Part shown: positions 1-10,802 of the stretch, piece after piece
Numbering within the stretch: position 1 is the stretch's first letter
Layout: the number at the start of each line of letters is the position of its first letter
From: Paraglaciecola chathamensis S18K6
GTDB lineage: Bacteria > Pseudomonadota > Gammaproteobacteria > Enterobacterales > Alteromonadaceae
DNA: 64,000 nt
NCBI GenBank assembly: GCA_000314955.1
Contig: BAEM01000027.1
Span: 1 to 64,000 of the forward strand
Direction: 5' to 3'
Notes under the pieces: model-generated
The model's input: only the letters and a program-made list of their open reading frames with translations
What the model was told of the DNA's origin: nothing
The model's database searches: none
Translations under genes and position numbers: made by a program

Positions 1-140
1 AAAAAACCGTTCAACTGCCGAATTAATAAACAAAGTGTTTAAAGTAACAACTATCTGCTGATTTTTACGCCAGTAATAGTTATTTAAAGACATATTCAGT
101 TTGTTATCATCAGAACATTACACAGTTAAGTGGATGAATA

Positions 141-674
141 ATGAGTATTAGAGCGTACAAAGGCATACAGCCAACATTAGCCAGCGGTTGCTATATAGAT
201 GAGTCAAGCGTGTTGGTTGGTGATATTGAGTGTGGAGCAGATGTCAGCATTTGGCCGTTAGTTGCCGCACGGGGTGATGTTAATCACATAAAGATAGGCG
301 CTAGAAGTAATGTTCAGGATGGCTCTGTACTACATGTTAGCCGAGTAAGTAAGGAAAACCCGAAAGGCCATCCTCTTATAATAGGTGAAGATGTGACTGT
401 GGGTCATAAATGCATGTTGCATGGCTGCGAGCTGGGTAATCGCATTCTCGTTGGTATGGGCGCTATTGTGATGGATGGTGCTATTGTCGAAGATGATGTG
501 TTTATTGGCGCTGGCAGTTTAGTGCCACCAAACAAGCGCTTACAAAGCGGCTACCTTTATGTGGGTAGCCCCGTTAAACAGGCTAGGCCGTTAAAAGAGT
601 CTGAGCGCGCTTTTTTGAGAGTGTCCGCCGATAACTATGTCAGACTTAAAAATGAGTATCTGCAAGAGAAATAA
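141..674 (+). CDS. yrdA: gamma-class carbonic anhydrase family protein (YrdA-like)
   Basis: This 177-residue protein has the hexapeptide repeats of a left-handed beta-helix trimer (for example the IGEDVTVG and VDDVFIGAG-type turns across residues 20-135). Three histidines sit where gamma carbonic anhydrases bind metal: His65 in GSVLHV and His89 and His94 in VGHKCMLHG. The family includes CamH/YrdA/PaaY proteins, which bind zinc or iron and may hydrate CO2, although YrdA itself has no firm physiological role. Its length matches YrdA (about 180). It is a single gene, convergent with the DUF1488-aroE pair and separated from it by a shared hairpin. The family call is firm; enzymatic activity is inferred only from the ligands. 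Confidence 0.88.
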   Translation: MSIRAYKGIQPTLASGCYIDESSVLVGDIECGADVSIWPLVAARGDVNHIKIGARSNVQDGSVLHVSRVSKENPKGHPLIIGEDVTVGHKCMLHGCELGNRILVGMGAIVMDGAIVEDDVFIGAGSLVPPNKRLQSGYLYVGSPVKQARPLKESERAFLRVSADNYVRLKNEYLQEK

Positions 675-697
675 GCCACAATTTGTATACTTAAATT

Positions 698-722
698 TTC
701 AGGCTCTACAGTGAGCCTGAAA
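698..722. terminator. bidirectional hairpin between yrdA and the DUF1488 gene
   Basis: Arms TTCAGGCTC and GAGCCTGAA enclose a 6-7 base loop, with A/T-rich flanks on both sides. It lies between two convergent genes, so it could end transcription in both directions. No long T tract is present. Confidence 0.55.
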
Positions 723-754
723 TCTTAAGTTCAGTTAAATTTAATTTATCGACT

Positions 755-997
755 TTAGCTGCAAATAGAATCGGCGTTTATATGAATGACGCCATTTTCA
801 TCCCACAGCTCTTCCTCTACTCGCTCATTGATCAATTCTTCTAGGTCAAACTGGTGGTTTTGATAAAAAGCCGCCATTTTGTTGACCCCTACTCCACTAA
901 TATGGCAATGCATGATTAAGCCAGAAACAATGAGCCGAATGACCATTTTTTCTTCTAGTACTTCAAAACCATCTTGAATTTGAACGGCTTGGTTCAC
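755..997 (-). CDS. DUF1488 family protein
   Basis: A small 80-residue protein matching the DUF1488 family, which in gammaproteobacteria commonly sits just behind aroE. It contains an acidic C-terminal half (EELINERVEEELWDENG) and no signal peptide, membrane segment or metal motif. Translation begins at a GTG that overlaps the aroE stop codon in a GTGA arrangement, implying translational coupling in one aroE-DUF1488 transcript. The function of the family is unknown. The call rests on length, context and sequence character. Confidence 0.75.
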   Translation of the reverse strand: MNQAVQIQDGFEVLEEKMVIRLIVSGLIMHCHISGVGVNKMAAFYQNHQFDLEELINERVEEELWDENGVIHINADSICS

Positions 998-1812
998 AGC
1001 ATTTCTCGTACTGTTTTTATAACCGGTTCAATAAGAGGCCTTACATTGCGCCAAACATAAAAGCTTTCGGCTGCTTGGCCAACTAACATACCTAAACCGT
1101 CAGCTGTTTTGATAGCTTGATTACATTCATGTGCCCAAGCCATAAAAGAAGTTGCATGTGACTTGTATGTCATATCATAAGCAAATGATGCGTTGGTAAA
1201 AATACGTGGTGCGATGTCCGGTAAGTCACCGTCTAAGCTTGAAGACGTGCAATTAACAATTAAGTCGAAGTCCGTTTCGGGTAAATCACTAAAGCCTGAA
1301 GCACTAACAGCCCCTTCATTTGCAAACATATCAGCAAGTTGCTGGGCTTTGCTGGCGGTACGGTTGGCAATATGAATGTTACTCACCTTGGCCAATATTA
1401 AGGGCAGAATGATGCCTCGTGTTGCCCCACCAGCACCGATGAGCAATAAGCGCTTACCGTTTAGCTCTCCCCACAAGCGTTGTAAATCCTGTACTAATCC
1501 AGCTCCATCGGTGTTGTCACCTAATATTGTGCCATCTTCACGCTTATATAGCGTGTTAACAGCCTCGGCCACTGTGGCACGCGGGGTTAATTCATCTGCG
1601 AAACGAAACGCGTCTAACTTAAAAGGGGAAGTAACGTTCGCGCCTGTATATCCCTTTGCAAAAAACGTGTTAATTGCATCACTGAACCCATCAGCATCAG
1701 GTTGCTGGCGTCCGTATTCGATATTCTGCTCAGTTTGCTTGGCAAACAAGCTGTGGATCAAAGGGGATTTACTGTGCTCAATAGGATTACCAAAAACTGC
1801 GTATCGGTCCAT
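994..1812 (-). CDS. aroE: shikimate dehydrogenase
   Basis: AroE reduces 3-dehydroshikimate to shikimate with NADPH in the aromatic amino acid pathway (cytosolic). From the chosen ATG (272 residues) the sequence begins MDRYAVFGNP and shows the shikimate-binding HSKSP motif (residues 13-17), the NVTSPFK segment carrying the catalytic lysine, the DNTDGAG motif with the catalytic aspartate, and the Rossmann loop GAGGATRG followed by NRT, which selects NADP. An upstream in-frame TTG would add 11 residues, but the ATG puts the conserved N-terminus in place. It is translationally coupled to the DUF1488 gene. Length is standard for the family. Confidence 0.96.
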   Translation of the reverse strand: MDRYAVFGNPIEHSKSPLIHSLFAKQTEQNIEYGRQQPDADGFSDAINTFFAKGYTGANVTSPFKLDAFRFADELTPRATVAEAVNTLYKREDGTILGDNTDGAGLVQDLQRLWGELNGKRLLLIGAGGATRGIILPLILAKVSNIHIANRTASKAQQLADMFANEGAVSASGFSDLPETDFDLIVNCTSSSLDGDLPDIAPRIFTNASFAYDMTYKSHATSFMAWAHECNQAIKTADGLGMLVGQAAESFYVWRNVRPLIEPVIKTVREML

Positions 1813-1925
1813 AATCTCAAAGGTCGTATTAAATTTGTGAGGCAAGACTAGCGTAAATTACGATTCGACTAAATAGTTAACTGTCCCATATACCATTAGG
1901 ATTAAAGATTAAAAGCACAAAAGAA

Positions 1926-1949
1926 GAAGCGACAAGATCATGTCGCTTC
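1926..1949 (-). terminator. ompW terminator hairpin
   Basis: A perfect hairpin with arms GAAGCGACA and TGTCGCTTC lies just past the ompW stop. On the minus strand it is followed by a T-rich run. Confidence 0.7.
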
Positions 1950-1957
1950 GACCATTG

Positions 1958-2641
1958 TTAGAACGTGTAACCTACCATAATAGAATACACCCAAGGATCT
2001 ATATCCACAGACACTTGCGCTGGCAAACCCAGTACATCAAATTTCGCTTTTGTATCAATATCGATATAACCCACAGAGGCGTTTATCAACCAATGTTCAT
2101 CTAATGTGTAATCCATGCCTATTTGCGCGGCAATACCAAATGACTCATCAAGACTTAAATTGCTAAAAGACTGAGCTTCTCTACTACCCAGAAATTGTTC
2201 ATCGAAAAAAGCTGTGTAGTTCAGGCCAACTCCCAAGTACGGCTGGATCGTCTCGGATACTGGAAAATAATAGAGCATGCTTAATGTAGGAGGCAATTGC
2301 TTACTTTCAGCTAATTTACCATCACCGAGACCTAATTCATTATCGAGTGTGTTAATCAGGGTAATATCATGTGTAAATGGGCTGGCAGCTAGCAATTCTA
2401 AACCTAAGTTACTACTAAGCATATAAACGACATTTAAACCGAGTTGGGTATTACTGTTTACCGATGCGCCCATACCCACATTACCTGCGCTTTGCACCGT
2501 CACATTTGAACTAGATTCATCAGGAGCGACCGTCGTTAAACCTGCCCGCAGAATGATATCTCCGGCGTCGTGAGCATGGGCTGTGCTCACTATGGAGGCT
2601 GTTAAAGCTAAACTGGATAACACTATTTTGAAGACTTTCAT
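1958..2641 (-). CDS. ompW: OmpW family outer membrane protein
   Basis: The 227-residue product starts with a signal peptide (about residues 1-23, ending AHA). The remainder is an eight-stranded beta-barrel typical of OmpW, with alternating hydrophobic strands and a C-terminal aromatic (VGYTF) that is the BAM recognition signal. OmpW proteins form narrow channels for small hydrophobic molecules. E. coli OmpW is 212 residues; the extra residues lie in extracellular-loop regions. The gene stands alone with its own terminator and a 200-base upstream gap. The family is clear; the substrate is not. Confidence 0.9.
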   Translation of the reverse strand: MKVFKIVLSSLALTASIVSTAHAHDAGDIILRAGLTTVAPDESSSNVTVQSAGNVGMGASVNSNTQLGLNVVYMLSSNLGLELLAASPFTHDITLINTLDNELGLGDGKLAESKQLPPTLSMLYYFPVSETIQPYLGVGLNYTAFFDEQFLGSREAQSFSNLSLDESFGIAAQIGMDYTLDEHWLINASVGYIDIDTKAKFDVLGLPAQVSVDIDPWVYSIMVGYTF

Positions 2642-2841
2642 TTTTACCTCTGCGTATAAATTATGACGGCAGTGTAATGAGCAGATGGAAGTGATTATTG
2701 ATTTGCATCAATATTTTTAGCAGGGAATTAACGACAAGAAGTCATTGGGAGTGTAAATTTGAGCTGGATCAATTTAGCGATTAATTGGCACTGAGCATCA
2801 TCAATTAGAGCCCAGTACCTTTGCGGAATATAGCTGCGATA

Positions 2842-3768
<927 letters not shown>

Positions 3769-4332
3769 TTAATTATCTCTAATGGTTTGGCCGCTATGAC
3801 CATGAAGAATTTTACTGGGGCTGAGGGATCCGCCAAGAGAACCTTCGATTAAGACGACTTGATCAGAAAAATAAGATTTAACTTCATCGCTGTTCAACGC
3901 TGGAGGATTCCCTGCGGTGTTTGCACTAGTGGAAATAAGCGGTTTATTGACTCGGCTGCATAAATCCTTGATGACAGGATGGGCACTCACTCTCACCGCA
4001 ATGAATTCAGAATCCCCTGTGACCCATGCCGGTGCATTTTTTGCTTTTGGCAGCAACCAAGTCACTGGACCAGGCCAACTTGAGAAAATCTCTGTTCGTT
4101 TGGTCATTTTAATTGCGTCGTCATTAACGTAGGGCAATAACTGTGAGTAGTTGTCTGCTACTAAGATCAGTCCTTTACTGACATCGCGCTCTTTCAAAAG
4201 TAATAACTTTGATACCGCTTGCTCATTGTCAGGATCACAACCTAAGCCAAATACCGCTTCTGTTGGATAGGCAAAAACCTTCCCTGCCAGAAAGTCGATT
4301 AAAAAAGGATCGTCAGAGTGATTTGTTGTCAT
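3769..4332 (-). CDS. tsaC: L-threonylcarbamoyladenylate synthase (TsaC/YrdC type)
   Basis: TsaC makes threonylcarbamoyl-AMP from threonine, bicarbonate and ATP for the t6A37 modification of ANN-decoding tRNAs. The 187-residue protein is the single-domain (TsaC rather than Sua5) form. It shows the YrdC signature YPTEAVFGLGCDP near residue 22, the SKGLILVA strand, PGPVTWLLP and the C-terminal STSANTAGNPP. It is followed immediately by hemF and preceded by the zinc-finger gene in the classic yrdD-tsaC order near dprA and smg. Confidence 0.95.
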   Translation of the reverse strand: MTTNHSDDPFLIDFLAGKVFAYPTEAVFGLGCDPDNEQAVSKLLLLKERDVSKGLILVADNYSQLLPYVNDDAIKMTKRTEIFSSWPGPVTWLLPKAKNAPAWVTGDSEFIAVRVSAHPVIKDLCSRVNKPLISTSANTAGNPPALNSDEVKSYFSDQVVLIEGSLGGSLSPSKILHGHSGQTIRDN

Positions 4333-4402
4333 TTTTATATTGCTTGTGGTTTAGATGGCCCTGAGTGTAAAACAGGACGCACAAAGGATAAACCTAAAGA
4401 CG

Positions 4403-4960
4403 TTATTGCGCTGGCTGTTTGTGACCACATTTACGTTCTGGGCACTGCCAAATTGCCCCTGCAGCTGCTTTCTTTTCCTGCATAACAGGCCAAGCGCATT
4501 TTGGACATCCGTGGGCTACCGGTGTGAAATTAAGTGCATAGTTGCATTTCGGATATTGATCGCAAGGATAGAAGTTTTTGCCATATTTGTTCGCTCGCTT
4601 GATTAAATGCCCTTTATGGCAAGATGGGCATTCTATTTTATCTGTCTCGGGGGCTTTATTCGATTTGATATAATGACATTCAGGAAAGTTGCTGCAGCCG
4701 ATGTACATGCCATAGCGCCCTTTACGGATCACTAACTCAGATTCGCATTCGGGACAATGAGAGCCTTCAATAACGGTAAGTTCTGTATTGTCGGTGTCAT
4801 GAAGGGGCTTACTATATTCACAGGTTGGATAATGACTGCAACCGATAAACGGCCCGTTTTTACTGTGCCGTAATTGCAGTGGAGCCTGACACTCAGGACA
4901 CGGCCCAGGATCAAAGACGGATTCGTGAGTGTCAAATAATGAATGATCGATTTTAGACAT
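4403..4960 (-). CDS. yrdD: topoisomerase-type zinc-finger protein (YrdD-like)
   Basis: This 185-residue cytosolic protein is made of four tandem C4 zinc ribbons of the type found at the C-terminus of topoisomerase I: CPEC...C...C at about residues 21-47, 69-95, 110-137 and 150-177. There is no topoisomerase catalytic domain, so it is a stand-alone nucleic-acid-binding protein, known in E. coli as YrdD. It is placed between smg and tsaC, the usual location. The role is unknown; DNA or RNA binding is inferred from the ribbons. Confidence 0.88.
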   Translation of the reverse strand: MSKIDHSLFDTHESVFDPGPCPECQAPLQLRHSKNGPFIGCSHYPTCEYSKPLHDTDNTELTVIEGSHCPECESELVIRKGRYGMYIGCSNFPECHYIKSNKAPETDKIECPSCHKGHLIKRANKYGKNFYPCDQYPKCNYALNFTPVAHGCPKCAWPVMQEKKAAAGAIWQCPERKCGHKQPAQ

Positions 4961-5016
4961 GCAGCGGATTTACCTTGGCAATCACGGGTTTATTATTTAA
5001 ACCCGTGTTGGTGGGA

Positions 5017-5493
5017 TTAATGTAACGGCCCTTCAGGTTCATCAAACAACAAATCTTCCATTTGTGCATAGGCGTTTTCTTTACCAGGCACGTTAAATAG
5101 CACCATGAGTACCACCCATTTCATATCCTCTAAGCAAAATTCTTTAGAGTCTATTTCCATAACACGGTCAATGACCATTTCTCGCGTTGTGGAATCAAGA
5201 ACATTAATATGCTCTAAGAACATCAAAAACCCACGGCATTCAATATCTAGGCGCATTTCTTCGTCATGTGTGTAAATACGTGTGACAAAAGAAGTTGGCC
5301 CTTTGACTAGGTAGGGTTTGATATCGGTTTCTTGCAAGGCTGCAAGCTTCTCGAGCCAAGATAACGCTTTATATATTTCATCTTGATGGAAACCAGCACG
5401 CACCAGCTCATCTGTCAGCTCGTCCTGATCAACGCGGATTTCAGTTTCACTATGAATAAAATTTTCAAATAGATACATGAGGATATCAAACAT
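5017..5493 (-). CDS. smg: Smg family protein (DUF494)
   Basis: The start is the ATG giving [11 protein letters not shown], the conserved N-terminus of Smg, making 158 residues (E. coli 157). A longer in-frame start ten codons upstream lies inside the end of dprA and is unlikely. The acidic, helical protein has no membrane segment or catalytic motif. Smg is almost always adjacent to dprA, as here, where it begins one base beyond the dprA stop, implying a shared transcript. Its biochemical function is not established. Confidence 0.93.
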   Translation of the reverse strand: MFDILMYLFENFIHSETEIRVDQDELTDELVRAGFHQDEIYKALSWLEKLAALQETDIKPYLVKGPTSFVTRIYTHDEEMRLDIECRGFLMFLEHINVLDSTTREMVIDRVMEIDSKEFCLEDMKWVVLMVLFNVPGKENAYAQMEDLLFDEPEGPLH

Positions 5494-5494
5494 G

Positions 5495-6634
5495 TTACTT
5501 CTCCCCCAATTTAAGGTAACCACCTGGGACCGCTGTCACTAGCCCACGCAATTCATATTCTAACAATTGAGACATAACCTCAGCAACTGGCATGCCACAT
5601 CGCTCAACAACTATATCCAACGGTGTGGTTTCAAAATCTACACTATCTAACAATTTGTCAGATGCCAAGCTTTGTCTCGCGCTTTTTTGCAATTCATTCT
5701 GTTGGGTATTCAAAAAGTTAAGCGTCAAATGTTGATATTCATCACTGATGTCACTGACACATTCCACCAGCTTTGCGCCTTGTTTTATCAAGTAGTGACA
5801 CCCTTTTGACAACACATTATGAATGTTACCCGGTACGGCAAAAACATCTCGATTCTGCTCCAACGCATAACGCGCGGTGATTAAAGAGCCACTCTTTATC
5901 GCTGCCTCAATTACCAATGTTCCTAAGCTCATACCGCTGATAATTCGGTTTCTCCGTGGAAAGTTTTCAGGTTTCGCTGGTGCATCAGGATAAAACTCAG
6001 ATACTAACGCTCCATTTTGCTCAAGTATCCTGCTTGCCATATTCACGTGACGTTTAGGATATATATTACTGAGACCTGTCCCCAGCACGGCAATGGTCTT
6101 TCCTAATGCTTGCAACACACCTTCGTGAGCCAAACCATCAATCCCCAATGCAAGCCCACTAGTAATCGTCCACCCACTTGTCGATAAGCCTTGAGCAAAA
6201 TACTTTGCATTTTGCTTGCCAGCGGCAGAAGGGTTACGGCTGCCCACAATGGCGATTTGATGCGTGTTTAATAAATCTTTATTTCCACAACAATATAATA
6301 GTATGGGTGGTCTGGCAGTTTGCAATAGCACTTTAGGGTAATGCGTTGAGGTAATATTAAGTAAAGAATGGTGATTTTGCTCAGACCACAGCATGCATTT
6401 ATCAAGTTGTTGCTCATTTGGCCTTAATAATTGTTGAGCTTGAGCCTCGGAAAATCCGTATGCGGTTAGCTGTTTTGAATCAGCAACAAATAAATCCGCT
6501 ATTTGTATGTCATATTTTTGCACAATAACTCTGAGCTTTGCGACCGAAAAACGCGGTAGTTGAGCGAGTACCAACCATTGACGGTTTTCTTCTTCAGAGG
6601 GTCCTAGGTGTTTCGCTGTGTTTTGTTGGTACAT
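5495..6634 (-). CDS. dprA: DNA-processing protein DprA (Smf)
   Basis: DprA protects incoming single-stranded DNA and loads RecA during natural transformation. The 379-residue sequence has a helical N-terminal domain and then a Rossmann-like core: [43 protein letters not shown], and the highly conserved PRRNRIISG and [26 protein letters not shown] blocks. A C-terminal winged-helix-like domain follows (about 310-375). It sits between the LysM protein gene and smg on one strand. It looks intact. Competence itself cannot be judged from this window. Confidence 0.96.
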   Translation of the reverse strand: MYQQNTAKHLGPSEEENRQWLVLAQLPRFSVAKLRVIVQKYDIQIADLFVADSKQLTAYGFSEAQAQQLLRPNEQQLDKCMLWSEQNHHSLLNITSTHYPKVLLQTARPPILLYCCGNKDLLNTHQIAIVGSRNPSAAGKQNAKYFAQGLSTSGWTITSGLALGIDGLAHEGVLQALGKTIAVLGTGLSNIYPKRHVNMASRILEQNGALVSEFYPDAPAKPENFPRRNRIISGMSLGTLVIEAAIKSGSLITARYALEQNRDVFAVPGNIHNVLSKGCHYLIKQGAKLVECVSDISDEYQHLTLNFLNTQQNELQKSARQSLASDKLLDSVDFETTPLDIVVERCGMPVAEVMSQLLEYELRGLVTAVPGGYLKLGEK

Positions 6635-6658
6635 AGGGCTCCACTTAATCTGGTAGCC

Positions 6659-7738
6659 CTAAGGTTTAGCAACGATAGCGCCTTTTCGAATAACTGTAGA
6701 CGAACGCGTGACGAGTGCATAACTTACTTTAGAAAAGACGTTAAAAACTAAAAGCTCCCCTACCTTCATCCAAGGTTGAGGTAATACATCACCTTGTTTA
6801 AATAATCGCTCTATAGTTTGTGTTTCGTTTAGGTATTGGGCGGGCTCTGCATCTATCACGGCCGCACCCTGTTGATATATCCCCATGACCGTGCCACGAG
6901 CAATGTCGTCGCTTCCCACATCAATAATGACTACACTAAACTTGCCTGACAACTGATACTGGGAAACATCAGCGATAATATTCCCTCTTTGCTCTGTGGC
7001 AGCGGTTATGTTCGTCACCGATTCAACTTCCTTGGTAGCTAACTCTTTTATCAGCCGATCCCCTCTTTTCACTTCTAGTTTTGCAGATGACAAAGTAACT
7101 AAGGATTGCTGAGGCATCTCTGGGGCGAGCGATTGCCCTTGGGCCACGTGGCGTATATGAATACCAAGAAATTCGCCATTTTGATTGAACAGTGACTGCT
7201 GTTTGCGTACAACACGGTATTCGCCCATGGGTAATGCCTCTTGGTTGACCAAAACAAGGTCACCGTTGGCGAAATACTCTGTGCCTTTGGTGTTACCCAC
7301 AATGGCTGGTAAGTCTGCATACTCCTGCTCGCTTAACACCAACTCATGATTAAAATAGGGTTGAATTTCGTGCCAAGGGAGCACAGCAATGGGTTGTTGG
7401 GACTTCAAAACCTGTTTTGTTGACGGCGAGCGCACAATATAGGGTTTTTGCTCACCACGAATTAAATCAACAATAGGCTGGCCCTTAGCATTGATACTTA
7501 GGCGCAATTGATCACCTGGAAATATTAAATGAGGATTGATGATTTGTGTATTCGTGCGCCATATTTGCGGCCAGTGCCAAGGTTTATGTAAAAAAAGGTT
7601 TGAAATATCCCATAGGGTATCTCCAGGTTTTACAACGTAAGTTTTGGGCGCGCTATCTTTTAGTGTAATCACGTTAGCATAGGTAAAAAATGGCAAAAGC
7701 AATAGCACAAGGCTCAAGCGAAGAAGATTATTAAACAT
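6659..7738 (-). CDS. LysM peptidoglycan-binding domain protein
   Basis: The protein is 359 residues. A signal peptide (about 1-21, ending TYA) is followed by one LysM domain at residues 33-80 (YVVKPGDTLWDISNLFL ... IFPGDQLRL), which binds peptidoglycan N-acetylglucosamine. The remaining 270 residues are a soluble beta-rich region without a recognised catalytic motif. It lies 24 bases upstream of dprA on the same strand. The gene is a regular neighbour of dprA in Alteromonadales and Vibrio relatives. Periplasmic location is inferred from the signal peptide; what the C-terminal part does is unknown. Confidence 0.85.
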   Translation of the reverse strand: MFNNLLRLSLVLLLLPFFTYANVITLKDSAPKTYVVKPGDTLWDISNLFLHKPWHWPQIWRTNTQIINPHLIFPGDQLRLSINAKGQPIVDLIRGEQKPYIVRSPSTKQVLKSQQPIAVLPWHEIQPYFNHELVLSEQEYADLPAIVGNTKGTEYFANGDLVLVNQEALPMGEYRVVRKQQSLFNQNGEFLGIHIRHVAQGQSLAPEMPQQSLVTLSSAKLEVKRGDRLIKELATKEVESVTNITAATEQRGNIIADVSQYQLSGKFSVVIIDVGSDDIARGTVMGIYQQGAAVIDAEPAQYLNETQTIERLFKQGDVLPQPWMKVGELLVFNVFSKVSYALVTRSSTVIRKGAIVAKP

Positions 7739-7977
7739 GTGGCGAAGTACCTTGTTTTTGAGGCTATTATGTTTTTATTCCATATCGGTTAGAATAGCCT
7801 GTTATTGCAAAGATTAAATAGCCTGATGCTCAGGTTAGTATGATTATTAATACCAAGAGCACCGATCCCCTCTTCGATAGACCATTCTTAGATTTGGGCA
7901 CTAGGTACAGAATTTTTTGAACACCTCTCAGCAAATTTAACGATTTGCATGGGAACAAAACGAGTTAAGTGTAGAAC

Positions 7978-8487
7978 ATGGCCATATTAGACGTATTAAG
8001 ATTTCCTGATGAGCGCTTGCGCACCGTTGCCGCGCCGGTAGAGAAAATAGACGGCACCATTAAAACATTAATAAGCGACATGCTAGAAACCATGAAAGAT
8101 GAGAATGGAATCGGCTTAGCAGCAACCCAAATAAATGTGCACAAACGTGTAGTGGTGATTGATGTATCAGAGAAACAAGATAATCCACAAGTGTTTATCA
8201 ATCCTGAAATTACCCACATGGATGGCACAACAATCAGTGAAGAAGGTTGTTTATCTGTCCCTAATAATTACGCCAAAGTAGAACGCGCGGAAACAATAAC
8301 CGTAAACGCGTTAGACGAAAATGGCGATGCATTTACCTTAGATGCTGACGGGCTATTGGCAATCTGCATTCAACACGAGCTAGACCATTTAAAAGGGAAG
8401 CTTTTTGTGGATTACTTGTCGCCGCTTAAGCGCCAGCGCATTCGCACCAAACTAGAAAAAGAAGCCCGCTTAGCAGCCAAGGGGTAA
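7978..8487 (+). CDS. def: peptide deformylase
   Basis: Def removes the formyl group from N-formylmethionine of nascent proteins. All three active-site motifs are present in this 169-residue protein: GIGLAATQ (44-51), EEGCLSVP with metal-binding Cys91, and the HELDH motif with His133, catalytic Glu134 and His137. Length matches E. coli (169). It heads the def-fmt-rsmB-trkA block, with fmt nine bases downstream, pairing the deformylase with the formyltransferase. Confidence 0.97.
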   Translation: MAILDVLRFPDERLRTVAAPVEKIDGTIKTLISDMLETMKDENGIGLAATQINVHKRVVVIDVSEKQDNPQVFINPEITHMDGTTISEEGCLSVPNNYAKVERAETITVNALDENGDAFTLDADGLLAICIQHELDHLKGKLFVDYLSPLKRQRIRTKLEKEARLAAKG

Positions 8488-8496
8488 GAGGTTACA

Positions 8497-9444
8497 TTGA
8501 AATCAGGACTTAACATTGTCTTCGCTGGTACGCCAGAATTCGCAGCGACCCATCTAGCGGCATTGCTCCAATCTGAGCATCAGGTAGTCGCAGCTTACAC
8601 ACAACCCGATAGACCGGCTGGACGAGGTAAAAAACTTCAGGCTAGTGCAGTTAAGCAGCTCGCAGAACAGCATGACATTCCAGTATATCAACCCGCGTCT
8701 CTTAAATCAGAAGAGGCTCAACAGCAACTGGCCGCGTTAAATGCTGATGTTATGGTCGTTGTCGCTTATGGTTTAATTTTACCGCAAACGATTTTGGATA
8801 CGCCTAAGCACGGTTGCCTTAACGTACATGGTTCACTGTTACCCAAGTGGCGTGGCGCCGCGCCTATTCAAAGAGCGATCTGGGCGGGAGACGCAGAAAC
8901 AGGTGTCACTATTATGCAGATGGATAAAGGCTTAGACACAGGTGATATGCTGCATGAGTTACGCATTACAATAGAACCGACCGATACCAGTGCGACTTTA
9001 TATAGCAAGTTAGCGGAGCTTGGCCCAAAGGGATTAATCGAAACTTTGGCTTCTCTGAGTGACATCACGCCTAAGGCACAAGATAACCAGTTGGCGACTT
9101 ATGCAGAAAAACTATCCAAACAAGAAGCTAAAATCGATTGGAACATGACAGCAGCTCAGTTAGAACGCAATGTACGTGCGTTTGACCCATGGCCCGTTGC
9201 ATTTTTCGAAACAAACAACGCCGCCGTAAAAGTGCGTAGCGCTCAAGTACAAGCAACATCAGCGCAAAGCGCCGCTGTGCCCGGGCAGATTGTGCAGGCT
9301 GATAAACATGCTATTGGTGTACAAACTGGTGAAGGTATCTTGTTAATCAACACGTTACAGTTACCGGGCAAAAAACCACTCGCAACACAAGATATCTTAA
9401 ATGGCCACAGTGACTGGTTCAGTGTGGGCACAATCCTTTCATGA
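8497..9444 (+). CDS. fmt: methionyl-tRNA formyltransferase
   Basis: Fmt formylates initiator Met-tRNA using 10-formyltetrahydrofolate. The 315-residue protein has the N-terminal formyltransferase fold beginning [10 protein letters not shown], with the folate/catalytic block [16 protein letters not shown] (Asn109, His111) and the GLDTGD loop near 146-150, followed by the C-terminal tRNA-binding domain (about 210-310). Translation appears to start at TTG, preceded by a GTAAGAGGT ribosome-binding region. Its stop overlaps the rsmB start by four bases (ATGA), so they are coupled. Confidence 0.97.
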   Translation: MKSGLNIVFAGTPEFAATHLAALLQSEHQVVAAYTQPDRPAGRGKKLQASAVKQLAEQHDIPVYQPASLKSEEAQQQLAALNADVMVVVAYGLILPQTILDTPKHGCLNVHGSLLPKWRGAAPIQRAIWAGDAETGVTIMQMDKGLDTGDMLHELRITIEPTDTSATLYSKLAELGPKGLIETLASLSDITPKAQDNQLATYAEKLSKQEAKIDWNMTAAQLERNVRAFDPWPVAFFETNNAAVKVRSAQVQATSAQSAAVPGQIVQADKHAIGVQTGEGILLINTLQLPGKKPLATQDILNGHSDWFSVGTILS

Positions 9445-10754
9445 GCCGAACTAAAGGTAGATATCAACAGAATTTACGCGCCGATGCTGCTCGTGTGCTT
9501 TTTCAAATATTAGAGCAAGGTATGTCAGCAAGAGAATGCTTACCCAATGCTCAACAAGATCATAATGAAAAAGACAAAGCATGGTTACAAGAAATGACCT
9601 ACGGCGTGCTTCGCCAGTTGCCCTTGCTCCAACATTGGTTAAGATTGCTGCTAGATAAACCATTAAAGAAAAACGTGAAAATAGTCGAGCATTTAATCAT
9701 GCTGGGCTTTTATCAACTTGCTTTTTCTCGGGTATCAACCCATGCGGCGGTCTCTGAATGTGTAAATGCATGCGCTCCGCTCAATGCCGTCGCTACCAAA
9801 GGATTGGTCAACGCTGTTTTACGCAACTTTATCCGTCAGGAAATGGCTAACGAGTTACCTGATAATGAACAAATACTAAGCGGTCAGCCGAAATGGTTAT
9901 ATAAAAAATTATTAACTGCTTACCCTGAAAAACACACGCCAATATTAGAGGCGATGCAAGTAAAAGCGCCTATTTGGTTACGTGTAAATCAAAATCAAAA
10001 AAGCACTGATGAATATTGTCGCCTCCTGGATGAAAATGACATTTTCTATGAAAGGCAAGATGAACAACCCCAAGGCTTAATATTGTCTAAAGGATGTGAT
10101 ATCACCACATTGCCTGGCTATGACGAAGGGTGGTTTGCTGTTCAAGATGGCGCGGCGCAACTCGCAGCAAATTTGCTTAACAGCCAACCTAATGAACGTA
10201 TTTTAGATTGCTGCGCAGCCCCAGGGGGGAAAACGTGCCATATATTGGAGCTAGAGCCAAAGATAGCTAGCTGTGTTGCAATGGATATCGACCCTAGCCG
10301 TCTTCAACGGATAGAAGAGAACTTAACGCGACTAGGCCATCAGGCAAGTCTTATCTGCGGTGACGCAAGTGAACCTAAAGCATGGTGGGATGGTGAGCAA
10401 TTCGACCGCATTTTACTTGACGCCCCCTGTTCTGCGACTGGCATTATTCGTCGTCACCCAGATATAAAATGGTTACGCAAATCCAGTGATATCGATACAC
10501 TTGTTGCATTACAAGCCAAGATTATTGATGCCATATGGCCATTACTAAAACCCGGCGGCACCATGTTATACGCGACCTGTTCTATTTTACCGGCGGAAAA
10601 TCAGTTACAGATTTCCGCATTTTTAGAAAGAACAGCGGATGCTGCTTTAGATCCTGAGTTCAACAATGACGCAATAGATAAACCAGGCCGACAGATTTTG
10701 CCTGGAGAAAAACACATGGACGGTTTCTATTACGCGCGGCTGCTAAAATCGTAA
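9441..10754 (+). CDS. rsmB: 16S rRNA m5C967 methyltransferase RsmB
   Basis: RsmB methylates C967 of 16S rRNA with S-adenosylmethionine. The 437-residue protein has an N-terminal NusB-like domain (about 1-140) followed by the Nol1/Nop2/Sun methyltransferase domain. SAM motif I is [11 protein letters not shown]. The two catalytic cysteines are Cys330 in DAPCSATG and Cys380 in YATCSILP. The start codon overlaps the end of fmt. Length matches E. coli (429). Confidence 0.96.
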   Translation: MSRTKGRYQQNLRADAARVLFQILEQGMSARECLPNAQQDHNEKDKAWLQEMTYGVLRQLPLLQHWLRLLLDKPLKKNVKIVEHLIMLGFYQLAFSRVSTHAAVSECVNACAPLNAVATKGLVNAVLRNFIRQEMANELPDNEQILSGQPKWLYKKLLTAYPEKHTPILEAMQVKAPIWLRVNQNQKSTDEYCRLLDENDIFYERQDEQPQGLILSKGCDITTLPGYDEGWFAVQDGAAQLAANLLNSQPNERILDCCAAPGGKTCHILELEPKIASCVAMDIDPSRLQRIEENLTRLGHQASLICGDASEPKAWWDGEQFDRILLDAPCSATGIIRRHPDIKWLRKSSDIDTLVALQAKIIDAIWPLLKPGGTMLYATCSILPAENQLQISAFLERTADAALDPEFNNDAIDKPGRQILPGEKHMDGFYYARLLKS

Positions 10755-10802
10755 AAAACCGTATATTGTCTAAACAGAGCAACACGTTAGAATGAATCTA
10801 GA

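Noticed and set aside
1..140. Possible end of an rRNA operon at the left edge
   Set aside because: The first 140 bases show no 5S or other RNA sequence; only an A/T-rich leader ahead of yrdA is visible.
1193..1840. Two plus-strand open frames opposite aroE
   Set aside because: They are mirror frames of the well-conserved aroE with no start signals or recognisable product.
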